From an uncultured Bacteroidales bacterium (GTDB taxonomy: Bacteria; Bacteroidota; Bacteroidia; Bacteroidales; Paludibacteraceae): a stretch of 61,106 nt of DNA. Position numbers and translations under genes: made by a program. The stretch covers positions 1-61,106 of the forward strand of contig CAKUYO010000012.1 of assembly GCA_934716995.1 (NCBI GenBank), read 5' to 3'. A model generated the notes under the pieces. It did no database searches, had not been told where the DNA came from, and worked only from the letters and a program-made list of their open reading frames with translations. This document shows, in pieces, positions 1 to 7,975 of the stretch (the first letter of the stretch is position 1; the number at the start of each line of letters is the position of its first letter).

Positions 1-78
1 TTCTGAAATTACACCATTTCTTACCGCTACATACGGTGGGTTTCCGATGACGATGTCGAAGCCTTGTTTTGCTGACCA
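1..78 (-). pseudogene. Fragment of an adenine-specific DNA methyltransferase (NPPY motif), cut by the window edge
   Basis: Reading leftward from 78, 26 open codons give a peptide with GFDIVIGNPPYV, the catalytic motif IV of N6-adenine methyltransferases of the Eco57I/TaqI (type IIG or PglX-like) class. No start codon is seen: the frame is continuous with the end of the recombinase gene and is separated from it only by the TGA at 81-79. The rest of the methylase would lie left of the window. Seen: motif and frame. Known: NPPY binds the target adenine. Inferred: a disrupted or rearranged restriction-modification gene beside an invertase. It could equally be the 3' part of a gene that starts elsewhere after inversion. 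Confidence 0.6.
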
Positions 79-732
79 TCAGTGAAAAATACCATATTTC
101 ACCCAGCATTCTCTTTGGCAGTTTGTCGGGGTGTATAATCCTGTATAGGTCAAGTAGCGGTACAAGGTGCAAGGACTGATGTGCAAGCGTTTGGCCATCT
201 GCTTCTTCTCCATACCATTGGCAAGTTGTTCCACTATCCACTCATGCCGTGCCGCACATTTGGGATTAAGTCTTAACCGCTCTCCTTTCTCGTGCCACCA
301 TTGTTTCCCCTCCGCCTTTTTCCTTGCCAAAGCCTCTTTGGTACGTTGGCTTATCAGGTTGCGTTCTATCTCTGCCGACAAGCCGAAAGCAAATGCTAGC
401 ACCTTGCTCTGTATGTCATCACCGAGGCGGTAATTGTCTTTGATGGTCCACACGCGGCATTCTTTGGTCATGCAGATATTCAGTATCTCCATTATCATAA
501 ACAGGTTTCGCCCGAGGCGGGACAGTTCGGCACACACTATCAGGTCGCCTTTCTCCACTCGTTTCAGCAGTTTGCCGAGTGCGCGTTTGTTGTAGGCTTT
601 CGTGCCGCTGATGGTCTCTTCTATCCAGCCGTCTATTTGTATCTGTTCGCGACTGCAGAAGTTGTTGATTTCAAAACGTTGGTTCTCTACGGTTTGCCTG
701 TCGGTTGACACGCGAATGTATCCATAAGTCAT
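79..732 (-). CDS. Mpi-like serine recombinase (DNA invertase/resolvase family)
   Basis: 217 residues. The N-terminal catalytic domain starts MTYGYIRVST with the nucleophile at Ser9, and SRLGR at about 71-75 is the second active-site block. The region around 100-145 (IQSKVLAFAFGLSAEIER) is the E-helix typical of invertases. Residues about 165-195 form a helix-turn-helix DNA-binding end. The sequence resembles the Bacteroides Mpi family, which inverts many promoter segments and so phase-varies surface polysaccharides. The last ten or so residues (WVKYGIFH) look unlike a normal Mpi end and may come from the adjoining methylase frame. A 9-bp inverted repeat sits immediately upstream of the start. 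No invertible promoter was identified in the window, so its target is unknown. Confidence 0.88.
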   Translation of the reverse strand: MTYGYIRVSTDRQTVENQRFEINNFCSREQIQIDGWIEETISGTKAYNKRALGKLLKRVEKGDLIVCAELSRLGRNLFMIMEILNICMTKECRVWTIKDNYRLGDDIQSKVLAFAFGLSAEIERNLISQRTKEALARKKAEGKQWWHEKGERLRLNPKCAARHEWIVEQLANGMEKKQMAKRLHISPCTLYRYLTYTGLYTPTNCQRECWVKYGIFH

Positions 733-734
733 AA

Positions 735-775
735 TGCGTATTGTTTAAGGTAAATATCTCTTTCGCCAATACGCA
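735..775. repeat. 9-bp perfect inverted repeat at the recombinase start
   Basis: TGCGTATTG at 735-743 is matched by CAATACGCA at 767-775 with a 23-base gap. It begins three bases upstream of the recombinase start codon, so in the mRNA it would cover the ribosome-binding region. It may be a recombinase site, an operator or a leader hairpin. Confidence 0.5.
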
Positions 776-896
776 CAAAATCCAATCCATATTTAGTGTG
801 AATTTTCTTTATCTTGTTATAAAGGTAGCGGTTGCATTGTCAAAGGCTTTGCATATACTCGGAAAGCCTTTTCGGTTAGGTAAAATGCCAGCGGGG

Positions 897-927
897 TTGT
901 GTATGTCGCGGAAAAAGTGTAACTTTG
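897..927 (+). promoter_or_regulatory. Promoter for prfC
   Basis: TTGT at 897-900, a 19-base spacer, then TAACTTTG at 920-927 match the Bacteroidetes -33/-7 consensus. The prfC start is 45 bases downstream of the -7 box. A TTG codon inside the -7 box would extend the frame but cannot be a start if this promoter is used. Confidence 0.75.
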
Positions 928-972
928 CAGGCTTTTGCAACAGTTTATCAAGAACAAGAAAACAGAACACGG

Positions 973-2634
973 ATGCTTTCTAACGCTGAACAACAGGAAA
1001 TACTACGCCGGCGCACGTTCGCCATCATCAGTCACCCCGATGCGGGTAAGACCACACTGACCGAGAAACTCCTTCTCTACGGAGGGGCAATCCACGTGGC
1101 AGGTGCCGTCAAATCGAACAAGATACGCAAGACTGCCACCTCCGACTGGATGGAGATTGAGAAGCAGCGTGGTATATCCGTTGCCACTTCGGTGATGGGT
1201 TTTGACTATAAGACCTCCCCAACCCCTCCAGAGGAGGGGCTCGACGGAAATGGTGTTGGTACCCCCTCTTTGAGGGGGACGGGGGAGTTGTACCATATCA
1301 ACATCCTCGATACGCCCGGTCACCAGGATTTTGCAGAGGATACGTTCCGTACGCTGACGGCGGTGGATTCGGTGATTATCGTCATCGATGCCGCCAAAGG
1401 CGTGGAGACGCAGACGCGCCGCCTGATGCAGGTATGCCGTATGCGCAAGACCCCCGTGATGGTGTTTATCAACAAGATGGACCGCGAGTGCAAAGACCCG
1501 TTTGACCTGCTCGACGAGATAGAGCGCGAGTTGGGTATCCATGTGCGCCCGTTGTCGTGGCCGATCAACTGCGGGCAGCGCTTCAAGGGCGTGTACAACC
1601 TGTTCCAATCCACGTTGGACTTGTATCAGCCCGACAAGACGCACGTGACGGAATCGCTCCGTTTTGACGACGTGAACGACCCGCAGATAACCGCGCTTGT
1701 CGGCGGACAGGACGCAGACAAACTGCGCGAAGACATCGAGATGATTTCGGGGGTGTACAATCCGTTCTCGCGCGACGAGTATCTGGCAGGCGAACTGGCT
1801 CCTGTGTTCTTCGGCTCAGCACTGAACACCTTTGGCGTCAAGGAATTGTTAGAGTGTTTTGTGCGTATTGCCCCGTCGCCCCGCCCCGTACAGGCGGAAG
1901 AGCGGGTGGTGAATCCGATGGAGGACAAGTTCACGGGCTTCTGCTTCAAGATACACGCCAATATGGATCCGAACCACCGCTCGTGTATTGCATTTTTCAA
2001 GATCTGTTCGGGTAAGTTTGAGCGCAACACCTATTATAAGCACGTGCGCAAGAACCAACAGATGCGTTTCTCGTCGCCCACCTGCTTTATGGCACAGCGC
2101 AAGGAGACGGTGGACGAGGCGTATGCCGGCGACATAGTCGGTCTGCCCGATACAGGCAACTTCAAAATCGGCGATACACTCACTTCGGGCGAAAACCTGC
2201 ATTTCAAGGGACTGCCGTCGTTCTCACCGGAGATGTTCAAGTATATAGAGAACGCCGACCCGATGAAACAGAAACAGTTGGACAAAGGTATCAGCCAGTT
2301 GATGGACGAAGGCGTGGCGCAGTTGTTCGTCAGTCAGATGAACGGACGCAAGATCATCGGTACCGTGGGGCAGTTGCAGTTCGAGGTGATACAATACCGC
2401 CTCGAACACGAGTACCAGGCGAAGTGCCGCTGGGAGCCGCTCCAGATGTACAAGGCATGTTGGATAGAGAGCGACGATGCCGCCGAGTTGGAGATGTTCA
2501 AGAAACGCAAAGCCCAGTATATGGCTACCGACAAGGACGGGCGCGATGTGTTTATGGCAGACTCGGCGTACGTGTTGCAAATGGCGCAGAACGACTACAA
2601 ACATATACAGTTCCATTTTACATCGGAGTTTTAG
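973..2634 (+). CDS. prfC: Peptide chain release factor 3 (RF3), with an in-frame insertion
   Basis: 553-residue translational GTPase that recycles RF1/RF2 from the ribosome. G1 is HPDAGKTT at about 21-28, G3 is DTPGH at about 113-117 and G4 is NKMD. The C-terminal half has the RF3 features FVSQMNGRKIIGTVGQLQFEV and SAYVLQMAQNDYKHIQFHF. The start is ATG 973 (MLSNAEQQEILRRRTFAIISHP), which gives the usual RF3 N-terminus and lies just after the promoter. E. coli RF3 is about 529 residues; most of the extra length is an insertion of about 27 residues (81-107) between the switch I region and G3, encoded by a palindromic repeat at 1211-1290. The frame stays open and the motifs on both sides are intact, so the protein is probably functional with a surface loop. 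No other gene shares the operon with confidence. Confidence 0.95.
   Translation: MLSNAEQQEILRRRTFAIISHPDAGKTTLTEKLLLYGGAIHVAGAVKSNKIRKTATSDWMEIEKQRGISVATSVMGFDYKTSPTPPEEGLDGNGVGTPSLRGTGELYHINILDTPGHQDFAEDTFRTLTAVDSVIIVIDAAKGVETQTRRLMQVCRMRKTPVMVFINKMDRECKDPFDLLDEIERELGIHVRPLSWPINCGQRFKGVYNLFQSTLDLYQPDKTHVTESLRFDDVNDPQITALVGGQDADKLREDIEMISGVYNPFSRDEYLAGELAPVFFGSALNTFGVKELLECFVRIAPSPRPVQAEERVVNPMEDKFTGFCFKIHANMDPNHRSCIAFFKICSGKFERNTYYKHVRKNQQMRFSSPTCFMAQRKETVDEAYAGDIVGLPDTGNFKIGDTLTSGENLHFKGLPSFSPEMFKYIENADPMKQKQLDKGISQLMDEGVAQLFVSQMNGRKIIGTVGQLQFEVIQYRLEHEYQAKCRWEPLQMYKACWIESDDAAELEMFKKRKAQYMATDKDGRDVFMADSAYVLQMAQNDYKHIQFHFTSEF
1211..1290. repeat. Palindromic GC-rich repeat inserted in frame within prfC
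   Basis: Outer arms (CTCCCC near 1215-1220 and GGGGGAG near 1281-1287) enclose two perfect hairpins: CCCCTCC/GGAGGGG at 1223-1239 and CCCCCTC/GAGGGGG at 1262-1278. It encodes a peptide with TPSLRGTGEL that has no counterpart in other RF3 proteins. A related element lies in the GSCFA gene at 60520-60590, encoding TPSLTGTS. This is a small mobile palindrome of the intragenic-repeat kind. Confidence 0.75.
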
Positions 2635-2642
2635 GGAATAGG

Positions 2643-2675
2643 GTGTTAATTATCGTGTAATTGGACGTTAATTAT
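2643..2675. repeat. Degenerate 3 x 11-bp array before the lipoprotein gene
   Basis: Three 11-base units (GTGTTAATTAT, CGTGTAATTGG, ACGTTAATTAT) follow the prfC stop codon. The AT-rich stretch up to 2720 continues with looser copies of the same words. No clear promoter is seen between prfC and the next gene. Confidence 0.5.
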
Positions 2676-2724
2676 TGGAACATATAAATTAACCATATAA
2701 TTGAACCATTAATTTTAACCGGTT

Positions 2725-3147
2725 ATGAAACGCAAAACTCTCTCTTTTATCAACCGCTGTCTGGCAGCGGTGATGGCATTGCTCGGCTTTCAGGCATGTG
2801 GTGGTAGTAATCAACTTGTTATGTATGGTACACCATCTGCCGATTTAGAGGTAAAAGGTAAAGTTACCAATACCAAACAAGAACCGCTGAAAGATATACA
2901 AGTAGTAGTCAATCCTATAGGAAACTGGAAAGATACACTCTATACAAACGAGAATGGAGAGTATCATTGGTCAATTCAACGTTATCGCCCGACAGATAGT
3001 GCCACCGTGGTGGTCAATGATACAGCGGGGCTATACACTTCAGATAGCACAAAAGTTGCCTATCAATATGACCGCACAAAGGCGGACGATTGGTATGAAG
3101 GTATCGCTACTGCCGAGGCGGATTTTGAGTTGAAAGAGAAAGAATAA
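2725..3147 (+). CDS. Small exported lipoprotein, radical-SAM-associated putative lipoprotein type
   Basis: 140 residues with a short basic N-terminus, a hydrophobic stretch and a lipobox-like FQAC at about 22-25. It is followed by MYGTPSADLEVKGKVTN and one carboxypeptidase-regulatory-like (beta-sandwich) domain: GKVTNTKQEPLKDIQVVV and then TNENGEYHW. This combination matches the family annotated as radical SAM-associated putative lipoprotein in Bacteroidales, normally encoded next to a SPASM-type radical SAM enzyme. No such partner is adjacent here: the neighbour is a transporter 17 bases downstream, and the radical SAM gene at 6254 belongs to the unrelated YgiQ group. It is probably anchored in the inner or outer membrane facing the periplasm or surface. 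Function unknown. Confidence 0.7.
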   Translation: MKRKTLSFINRCLAAVMALLGFQACGGSNQLVMYGTPSADLEVKGKVTNTKQEPLKDIQVVVNPIGNWKDTLYTNENGEYHWSIQRYRPTDSATVVVNDTAGLYTSDSTKVAYQYDRTKADDWYEGIATAEADFELKEKE

Positions 3148-3164
3148 ACTAAAAAGAATACAAT

Positions 3165-4442
3165 ATGAAAAACATGAAATTGCGTTTGATTCTCCTCAAT
3201 TTCCTTGAATTTGCGGTTTGGGGAGCGTATCTCACTTCAATGGGTACCTATCTCGCTACCCACGGACTGGCGACCCATATCGGTTGGTTCTATTCCATTC
3301 AGGGTATTGTCAGTCTGTTTATGCCTGCATTGATGGGTATTGTGGCAGACCGTTGGGTGCCTGCACAGAAACTGCTCAGTATATGCCACGCCTTGGCGGG
3401 TGTGTTTATGATTGGTGCCGGCGTCTATGGTGTGTTGCTTGGCAACGGTATTCAGTTCGGCGTGCTATTCGCCCTTTATACCGTCTCGGTGGCATTCTAT
3501 ATGCCTACGCTGGCGCTGAATAACTCGGTGGCTTTCACGGCACTGGGCAAGGCGGGACTGGATACCGTCAAGGATTTTCCGCCAATCCGCGTGTTCGGTA
3601 CGGTCGGTTTTATTGCCACAATGTGGATCGTGGATCTGTGCGGTTTCCAGCAGACCAGTCTGCAGTTTGTAGTCAGCGGCGGACTGAGTATCCTGCTTGC
3701 GCTCTATGCGCTCACTATGCCCGAGTGTCCGACCAAAGGAAAGGTGGAGAGCAAGTCGTTTGTGGAGGCAATGGGTTTGCAGGCGTTTGCGCTGTTCCGC
3801 CAGAAAAAGATGGCTATTTTCTTCATATTCTCCATGCTGCTCGGTATGTGTCTGCAGATTACCAACAGTTACGCCAACCCGTTCATTACCAGTTTCGGTG
3901 CGATTGACGCTTTTGCCGATACATTCGGCGTGCAGCATGCGAATATGCTTATTTCCATTTCGCAAATCTGCGAAGCACTCTGTATCCTTGCCATTCCGTT
4001 CTTTCTGAAACGCTATGGCATTAAGAATGTGATGCTTATGGCTATGTTCGCATGGGTGTTGCGCTTCGGTTTGTTCGGTGCAGGCAACCCCGGTATGCCC
4101 GGTGTCATCCTGTTTGTGCTGAGTTGTGTGGTATATGGTTTTGCATTCGATTTCTTCAATATCTCGGGTGGTATGTATGTCGATCAGGAGGTCAATATAG
4201 CAGAGCGCAGCAGTGCGCAAGGGCTGTTTATGATGATGACCAACGGACTCGGGGCAACGATAGGTACGCTTTCCGCACAGGCTATTGTGAACCATTTTGT
4301 GTATGCCGAGAGCGTACAAGCCGCAGGGGCTATGGCTGTTTGGCAGGGCTGGCAAGCCGCATGGTATATCTTCGCCGCCTTCGCCTTGGTGGTTGCCATA
4401 TCATTCTGGATTATCTTCCCCAAGACACCCGTGAAGAAATAA
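3165..4442 (+). CDS. Nucleoside:H+ symporter-type MFS transporter
   Basis: 425 residues with about twelve hydrophobic segments. The N-terminus (LRLILLNFLEFAVWGAYL and TSMGTYL) is characteristic of the NupG/XapB nucleoside symporter family, as is FPPIRVFGTVGFIA near residues 139-152. It would import nucleosides across the inner membrane with protons. It lies 17 bases after the small lipoprotein gene and may be cotranscribed with it. A strong terminator follows. The exact substrate cannot be read from sequence; other sugar-like substrates are possible. Confidence 0.85.
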   Translation: MKNMKLRLILLNFLEFAVWGAYLTSMGTYLATHGLATHIGWFYSIQGIVSLFMPALMGIVADRWVPAQKLLSICHALAGVFMIGAGVYGVLLGNGIQFGVLFALYTVSVAFYMPTLALNNSVAFTALGKAGLDTVKDFPPIRVFGTVGFIATMWIVDLCGFQQTSLQFVVSGGLSILLALYALTMPECPTKGKVESKSFVEAMGLQAFALFRQKKMAIFFIFSMLLGMCLQITNSYANPFITSFGAIDAFADTFGVQHANMLISISQICEALCILAIPFFLKRYGIKNVMLMAMFAWVLRFGLFGAGNPGMPGVILFVLSCVVYGFAFDFFNISGGMYVDQEVNIAERSSAQGLFMMMTNGLGATIGTLSAQAIVNHFVYAESVQAAGAMAVWQGWQAAWYIFAAFALVVAISFWIIFPKTPVKK

Positions 4443-4466
4443 GGAACTATTTATGCAACAAAGTTT

Positions 4467-4510
4467 GCAGACCCACAAACGCTTTTCGTTTGTGGGTCTG
4501 CTTTTTTTTT
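4467..4510 (+). terminator. Strong rho-independent terminator after the MFS gene
   Basis: A perfect 15-bp stem (4467-4481 with 4487-4501) and 5-base loop are followed by nine T residues. The 3' arm also contains the -33 box of the dnaX promoter. Confidence 0.92.
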
Positions 4511-4520
4511 CGTAACTTTG
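4489..4520 (+). promoter_or_regulatory. Promoter for dnaX, overlapping the upstream terminator
   Basis: TTTG at 4489-4492, a 20-base spacer containing T9, then TAACTTTG at 4513-4520. The -33 box is inside the terminator stem. The dnaX start codon is 18 bases after the -7 box, so the leader is very short. Confidence 0.8.
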
Positions 4521-4538
4521 TGCGCTAATTTATTATTT

Positions 4539-6254
4539 ATGGAGAATTATATTGTTTCTGCGCGCAAGTACCGCCCGATGACGTTTGAGACCGTCGTGGG
4601 GCAGAAAGCCCTGACGTCCACCCTGCAAAACGCCATCCGTCAGAACCATCTGGCGCATGCGTACCTGTTTTGCGGACCGCGCGGCGTGGGCAAAACCACT
4701 TGTGCGCGTATCTTCGCCAAGACTATCAACTGCCTCCACCCGACTGCCGAATACGACGCCTGTAACGAGTGCGAGTCGTGCCGTGCGTTCAATGAGCAGC
4801 GGTCGTTTAATATCCACGAGTTGGATGCTGCAAGCAACAACTCGGTGGATGACATCCGTGCGCTGATCAATGAGGTGCGTATCCCGCCGCAGATCGGTAA
4901 GTACTCGGTTTATATCATCGACGAGGTGCATATGCTCTCGCCGGGGGCATTCAATGCCTTGCTTAAAACCTTGGAGGAACCGCCATCGTATGCGATCTTC
5001 ATCTTGGCAACCACAGAGAAACACAAGGTGCTACCTACCATCCTGAGCCGCTGCCAAGTGTACGATTTCTCGCGTATCACAATAGCCGACACGGTGGCAC
5101 ATTTGCAGAATGTGGCGGCAAAAGAGGGTATCACCGTGAGTGAAGAGGCACTCAACGTGGTAGCGCAGAAAGCCGACGGAGGTATGCGTGATGCACTCAG
5201 TATCTTCGACCAGTTGGTTTCGTTCTGCGGCAACGAGATAACCTACGAGCGCACTATCGAGGTCTTGAACGTACTGGATACAGAGTACTATTTCCGCTTG
5301 ACAGACTGCGCCTTGCACAACGATGTGAGCGGCTCTTTGCTATTGCTCAACGAGGTGCTGCAGAAAGGCTTTGATGCCGGCAATTTCATTACGGGTTTTG
5401 CGCAGCACTTGCGCAATGTGCTTGTCTCGAAAGACCCGCAGACGGTGTCGCTCCTCGAGACCTCGGACGCTATCCGGCAGCATTATGCACAGCAGGCGCA
5501 ACAGTGTCCGCCGCTATGGATTTTCCGTGCATTGGAAATTATCAACACCTGCGACATCAACTACCGCACGGCACGCAACAAACGCTTGACGGTGGAATTG
5601 GCATTGGTCAAATTGGCGGCTCCTGTAGCGGCAGTCCCGCAAGCGCAGTCCGTACCTGCACAACCCCAGTCGGCACGTCCTGCAGCCCAACCCGCCCCGC
5701 AGGTACAGGCTTCCCGTCCTGCTCCCGCTCCGCAACCTACCCCCCAACCGGCTCCGAAAGCCGCTCAGCAGATGCCGTCGATGCCGAATATCCCGCAGAT
5801 ACCCACTGTCCCGCAAGTTCCTACTGCGGGCAGCGCATCCGTACAGCCGCAGGCGGCACAACCGCAGCAGGCTGCTCCTCGAACGAACCGTACCAACCCT
5901 TTTACGGCGGACCAATTCAATGACGCGTGGATTGGTCTGGGTACTCATTTCGCAGAGGAACCGCGTCTGTATAGCCTGATTACGGACTATCGGCCTGTAT
6001 TTACCGACCCTGAGCATATCCGTTTGGAGATGCCCAACCCGTGGCAGTTGGAGGAGATGAAACGCAACCTCCCTGCTATATATCGTCTGTTGCGCAACCG
6101 CTTGCAGAACGATACAATACATATAGATCTGACCCTCGCGCAATATACGCACACACAGATGGCGTTTACCGACGAGGAAAAATACAAAGTGATGCTGGAG
6201 GAAAATGCCGCGCTCGGGCAACTGAAAGCCGCCCTTGATTTGCAATTGGATTGA
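4539..6254 (+). CDS. dnaX: DNA polymerase III gamma/tau subunit
   Basis: 571 residues. This is the clamp-loader ATPase that opens the sliding clamp and couples replicative polymerases. Walker A is GPRGVGKTT at about 46-54. The zinc site uses Cys65, Cys75, Cys78 and Cys81. Walker B is YIIDEVH at about 125-131 and the sensor motif SRC is at about 170-172. A Pro/Gln/Ala-rich linker at roughly 380-465 precedes a tau-like C-terminal domain. ATG 4539 (MENYIVSARKYRP) gives the normal family start; upstream codons lie in the promoter. No obvious A6G slippery site for gamma production was seen. It overlaps the next gene by one base (TGATG), so the two are translationally coupled. Confidence 0.96.
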   Translation: MENYIVSARKYRPMTFETVVGQKALTSTLQNAIRQNHLAHAYLFCGPRGVGKTTCARIFAKTINCLHPTAEYDACNECESCRAFNEQRSFNIHELDAASNNSVDDIRALINEVRIPPQIGKYSVYIIDEVHMLSPGAFNALLKTLEEPPSYAIFILATTEKHKVLPTILSRCQVYDFSRITIADTVAHLQNVAAKEGITVSEEALNVVAQKADGGMRDALSIFDQLVSFCGNEITYERTIEVLNVLDTEYYFRLTDCALHNDVSGSLLLLNEVLQKGFDAGNFITGFAQHLRNVLVSKDPQTVSLLETSDAIRQHYAQQAQQCPPLWIFRALEIINTCDINYRTARNKRLTVELALVKLAAPVAAVPQAQSVPAQPQSARPAAQPAPQVQASRPAPAPQPTPQPAPKAAQQMPSMPNIPQIPTVPQVPTAGSASVQPQAAQPQQAAPRTNRTNPFTADQFNDAWIGLGTHFAEEPRLYSLITDYRPVFTDPEHIRLEMPNPWQLEEMKRNLPAIYRLLRNRLQNDTIHIDLTLAQYTHTQMAFTDEEKYKVMLEENAALGQLKAALDLQLD

Positions 6255-7975
6255 TGCAGTACGACCTGAAGAAATACCTGCCCACCACCCGCAAGGAATT
6301 GGATTTGCGCGGTTGGGACGAAGTGGACGTGATTTTGTTCAGCGGCGATGCGTATATCGACCACCCGCAGTTCGGTGCCGCCGTCCTCGGACGTGTGCTG
6401 GAGGCGGCTGGCTATCGTGTGGCTGTCGTGCCGCAACCCGACTGGCGCGGCGACCATCGCGATTTTACCAAACTCGGGCGGCCGCGTCTGTTCTTCGGTA
6501 TCACGGCGGGTTCGATGGACTCGATGGTGAACCACTATACCGCCGCCCGTCGCCGCCGCTCCGATGATGCCTATACCCCCGATGGCAAGGCGGGTATGCG
6601 TCCCGACTACTGTACCATTACCTACGGCAAGATTCTCAAGCAGCATTTCCCCGATGTGCCGGTGGTAATTGGTGGCATCGAGGCTTCTATGCGCCGCCTG
6701 ACGCACTACGACTATTGGTCAGACCGCCTGATGCCCTCTATCCTGGTGGATTCGCAAGCCGACCTGCTGGTTTATGGTATGGGCGAACAGGCGATACTTG
6801 ACATTGCCCGCCGTGGCATCCGGCACGACATCCCGCAGACTGCCTATCTGACTGACCGGCAGCCGCCTGCCGACGAACATACTATTCTGCTGCACAGCCA
6901 CGAGGATGCGGTGCGCGACAAGCGCTGCCATGCGGAGAATTTCCGTCTCATCGAAACCGAGAGCAACAAGATACATCAGCAGACCCTCGTACAGCCGGTA
7001 GGCAAACGCTTCGTAGTGGTCAATCCTTCCTACGAACCGATGACCACGGAGGAGTTGGACAGGATTTACGACCTGCCTTTTCAATACCTCCCGCACCCTA
7101 AATACAAGGACAAGCGCATACCCGCCTACGAGATGATCCGTTTCTCGGTCTGTATGCACCGCGGCTGTTTCGGCGGCTGTTCGTTCTGCACTATCTCTGC
7201 GCACCAGGGCAAGCAGATTACTTCCCGCTCCAAAGCGTCCATCCTGCGACAGATAGAGCATTTGCAGACGCTGCCCGATTGGAAAGGTGTGCTGAGCGAC
7301 CTCGGCGGACCATCGGCGAATATGTACGGTATGCACGGCAAAGACCGCTCTTTGTGTGAGAAATGCGCCCGACCGAGTTGCCTTCAACCGCTGATCTGCA
7401 AGAACCTCAATCAGGATTTCCGTCCGCTGTTGGATATCTACCGCACGGTGGACAAGTTGCCCTATGTCCGCCACGCTTTTGTCGGGTCGGGCGTACGCTA
7501 CGACCTGATGTCGGAGGAGTACGGGCGGCAACTCATCACCCGCCATGTGAGCGGGCGGCTCAAGGTGGCACCCGAGCATACTTCGCCCGAAGTGCTTCGC
7601 CTGATGCGCAAGCCCTCGTGGGAGCATTTTCTCCAATTCCGCGATTTCTTCCTGCGTATCAACGAGGAAGCGGGTTTGCGGCAGCAACTCATACCTTATT
7701 TTATTTCTTCTCACCCAGGTTGCACCAACCGCGATATGGCAAACCTTGCCGAGTGGACCAAGCGGATGCACTACCATCCCGAGCAGGTGCAGGATTTCAC
7801 CCCCACGCCGATGACGCTTTCTACCACCATGTTCTATACGGGGCTCAATCCCTACACCATGAAACCGGTCTATGTGGCGCGTACCGAGCAAGAGAAAAAG
7901 CAACAGAATCAATACTTCTTCTGGTGGAAAAATGAAAAAAAAGTATCACATAAATCCGGAAACCCTCGCTCTTGA
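6254..7975 (+). CDS. YgiQ-family radical SAM protein (UPF0313)
   Basis: 573 residues. The N-terminal region (KYLPTTRKELDLRGWDEVDV, then FSGDAYIDHPQFG) and the long insertion before the cluster site are typical of YgiQ. The 4Fe-4S motif CFGGCSFC gives Cys305, Cys309 and Cys312. Family members are radical SAM enzymes of unknown reaction, cytoplasmic. ATG 6254 is chosen because it forms the one-base overlap with the dnaX stop; a TTG three bases earlier is less likely. The 3' end overlaps the M23 peptidase gene by 44 bases in another frame, consistent with an operon dnaX-ygiQ-M23. Confidence 0.92.
   Translation: MQYDLKKYLPTTRKELDLRGWDEVDVILFSGDAYIDHPQFGAAVLGRVLEAAGYRVAVVPQPDWRGDHRDFTKLGRPRLFFGITAGSMDSMVNHYTAARRRRSDDAYTPDGKAGMRPDYCTITYGKILKQHFPDVPVVIGGIEASMRRLTHYDYWSDRLMPSILVDSQADLLVYGMGEQAILDIARRGIRHDIPQTAYLTDRQPPADEHTILLHSHEDAVRDKRCHAENFRLIETESNKIHQQTLVQPVGKRFVVVNPSYEPMTTEELDRIYDLPFQYLPHPKYKDKRIPAYEMIRFSVCMHRGCFGGCSFCTISAHQGKQITSRSKASILRQIEHLQTLPDWKGVLSDLGGPSANMYGMHGKDRSLCEKCARPSCLQPLICKNLNQDFRPLLDIYRTVDKLPYVRHAFVGSGVRYDLMSEEYGRQLITRHVSGRLKVAPEHTSPEVLRLMRKPSWEHFLQFRDFFLRINEEAGLRQQLIPYFISSHPGCTNRDMANLAEWTKRMHYHPEQVQDFTPTPMTLSTTMFYTGLNPYTMKPVYVARTEQEKKQQNQYFFWWKNEKKVSHKSGNPRS

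Noticed and set aside
79..81. TGA between recombinase and methylase frames as a recoded codon
   Set aside because: No selenocysteine element or other recoding signal is visible, TGA is used as a normal stop elsewhere in the window (dnaX, ygiQ-like gene), and RF genes are standard.
1010..1025. Possible Mpi inversion site (ACGTTCG-like word) in prfC
   Set aside because: It is within conserved prfC codons and has no inverted partner nearby.
3465..4355. 296-codon open frame antisense to the MFS transporter
   Set aside because: His/Thr/Glu-rich shadow of a membrane protein gene; no family motif.
4539..6254. Programmed frameshift for a short gamma form of DnaX
   Set aside because: No run of A residues ending in G suitable for slippage, with a following stem, was found before the proline-rich linker.
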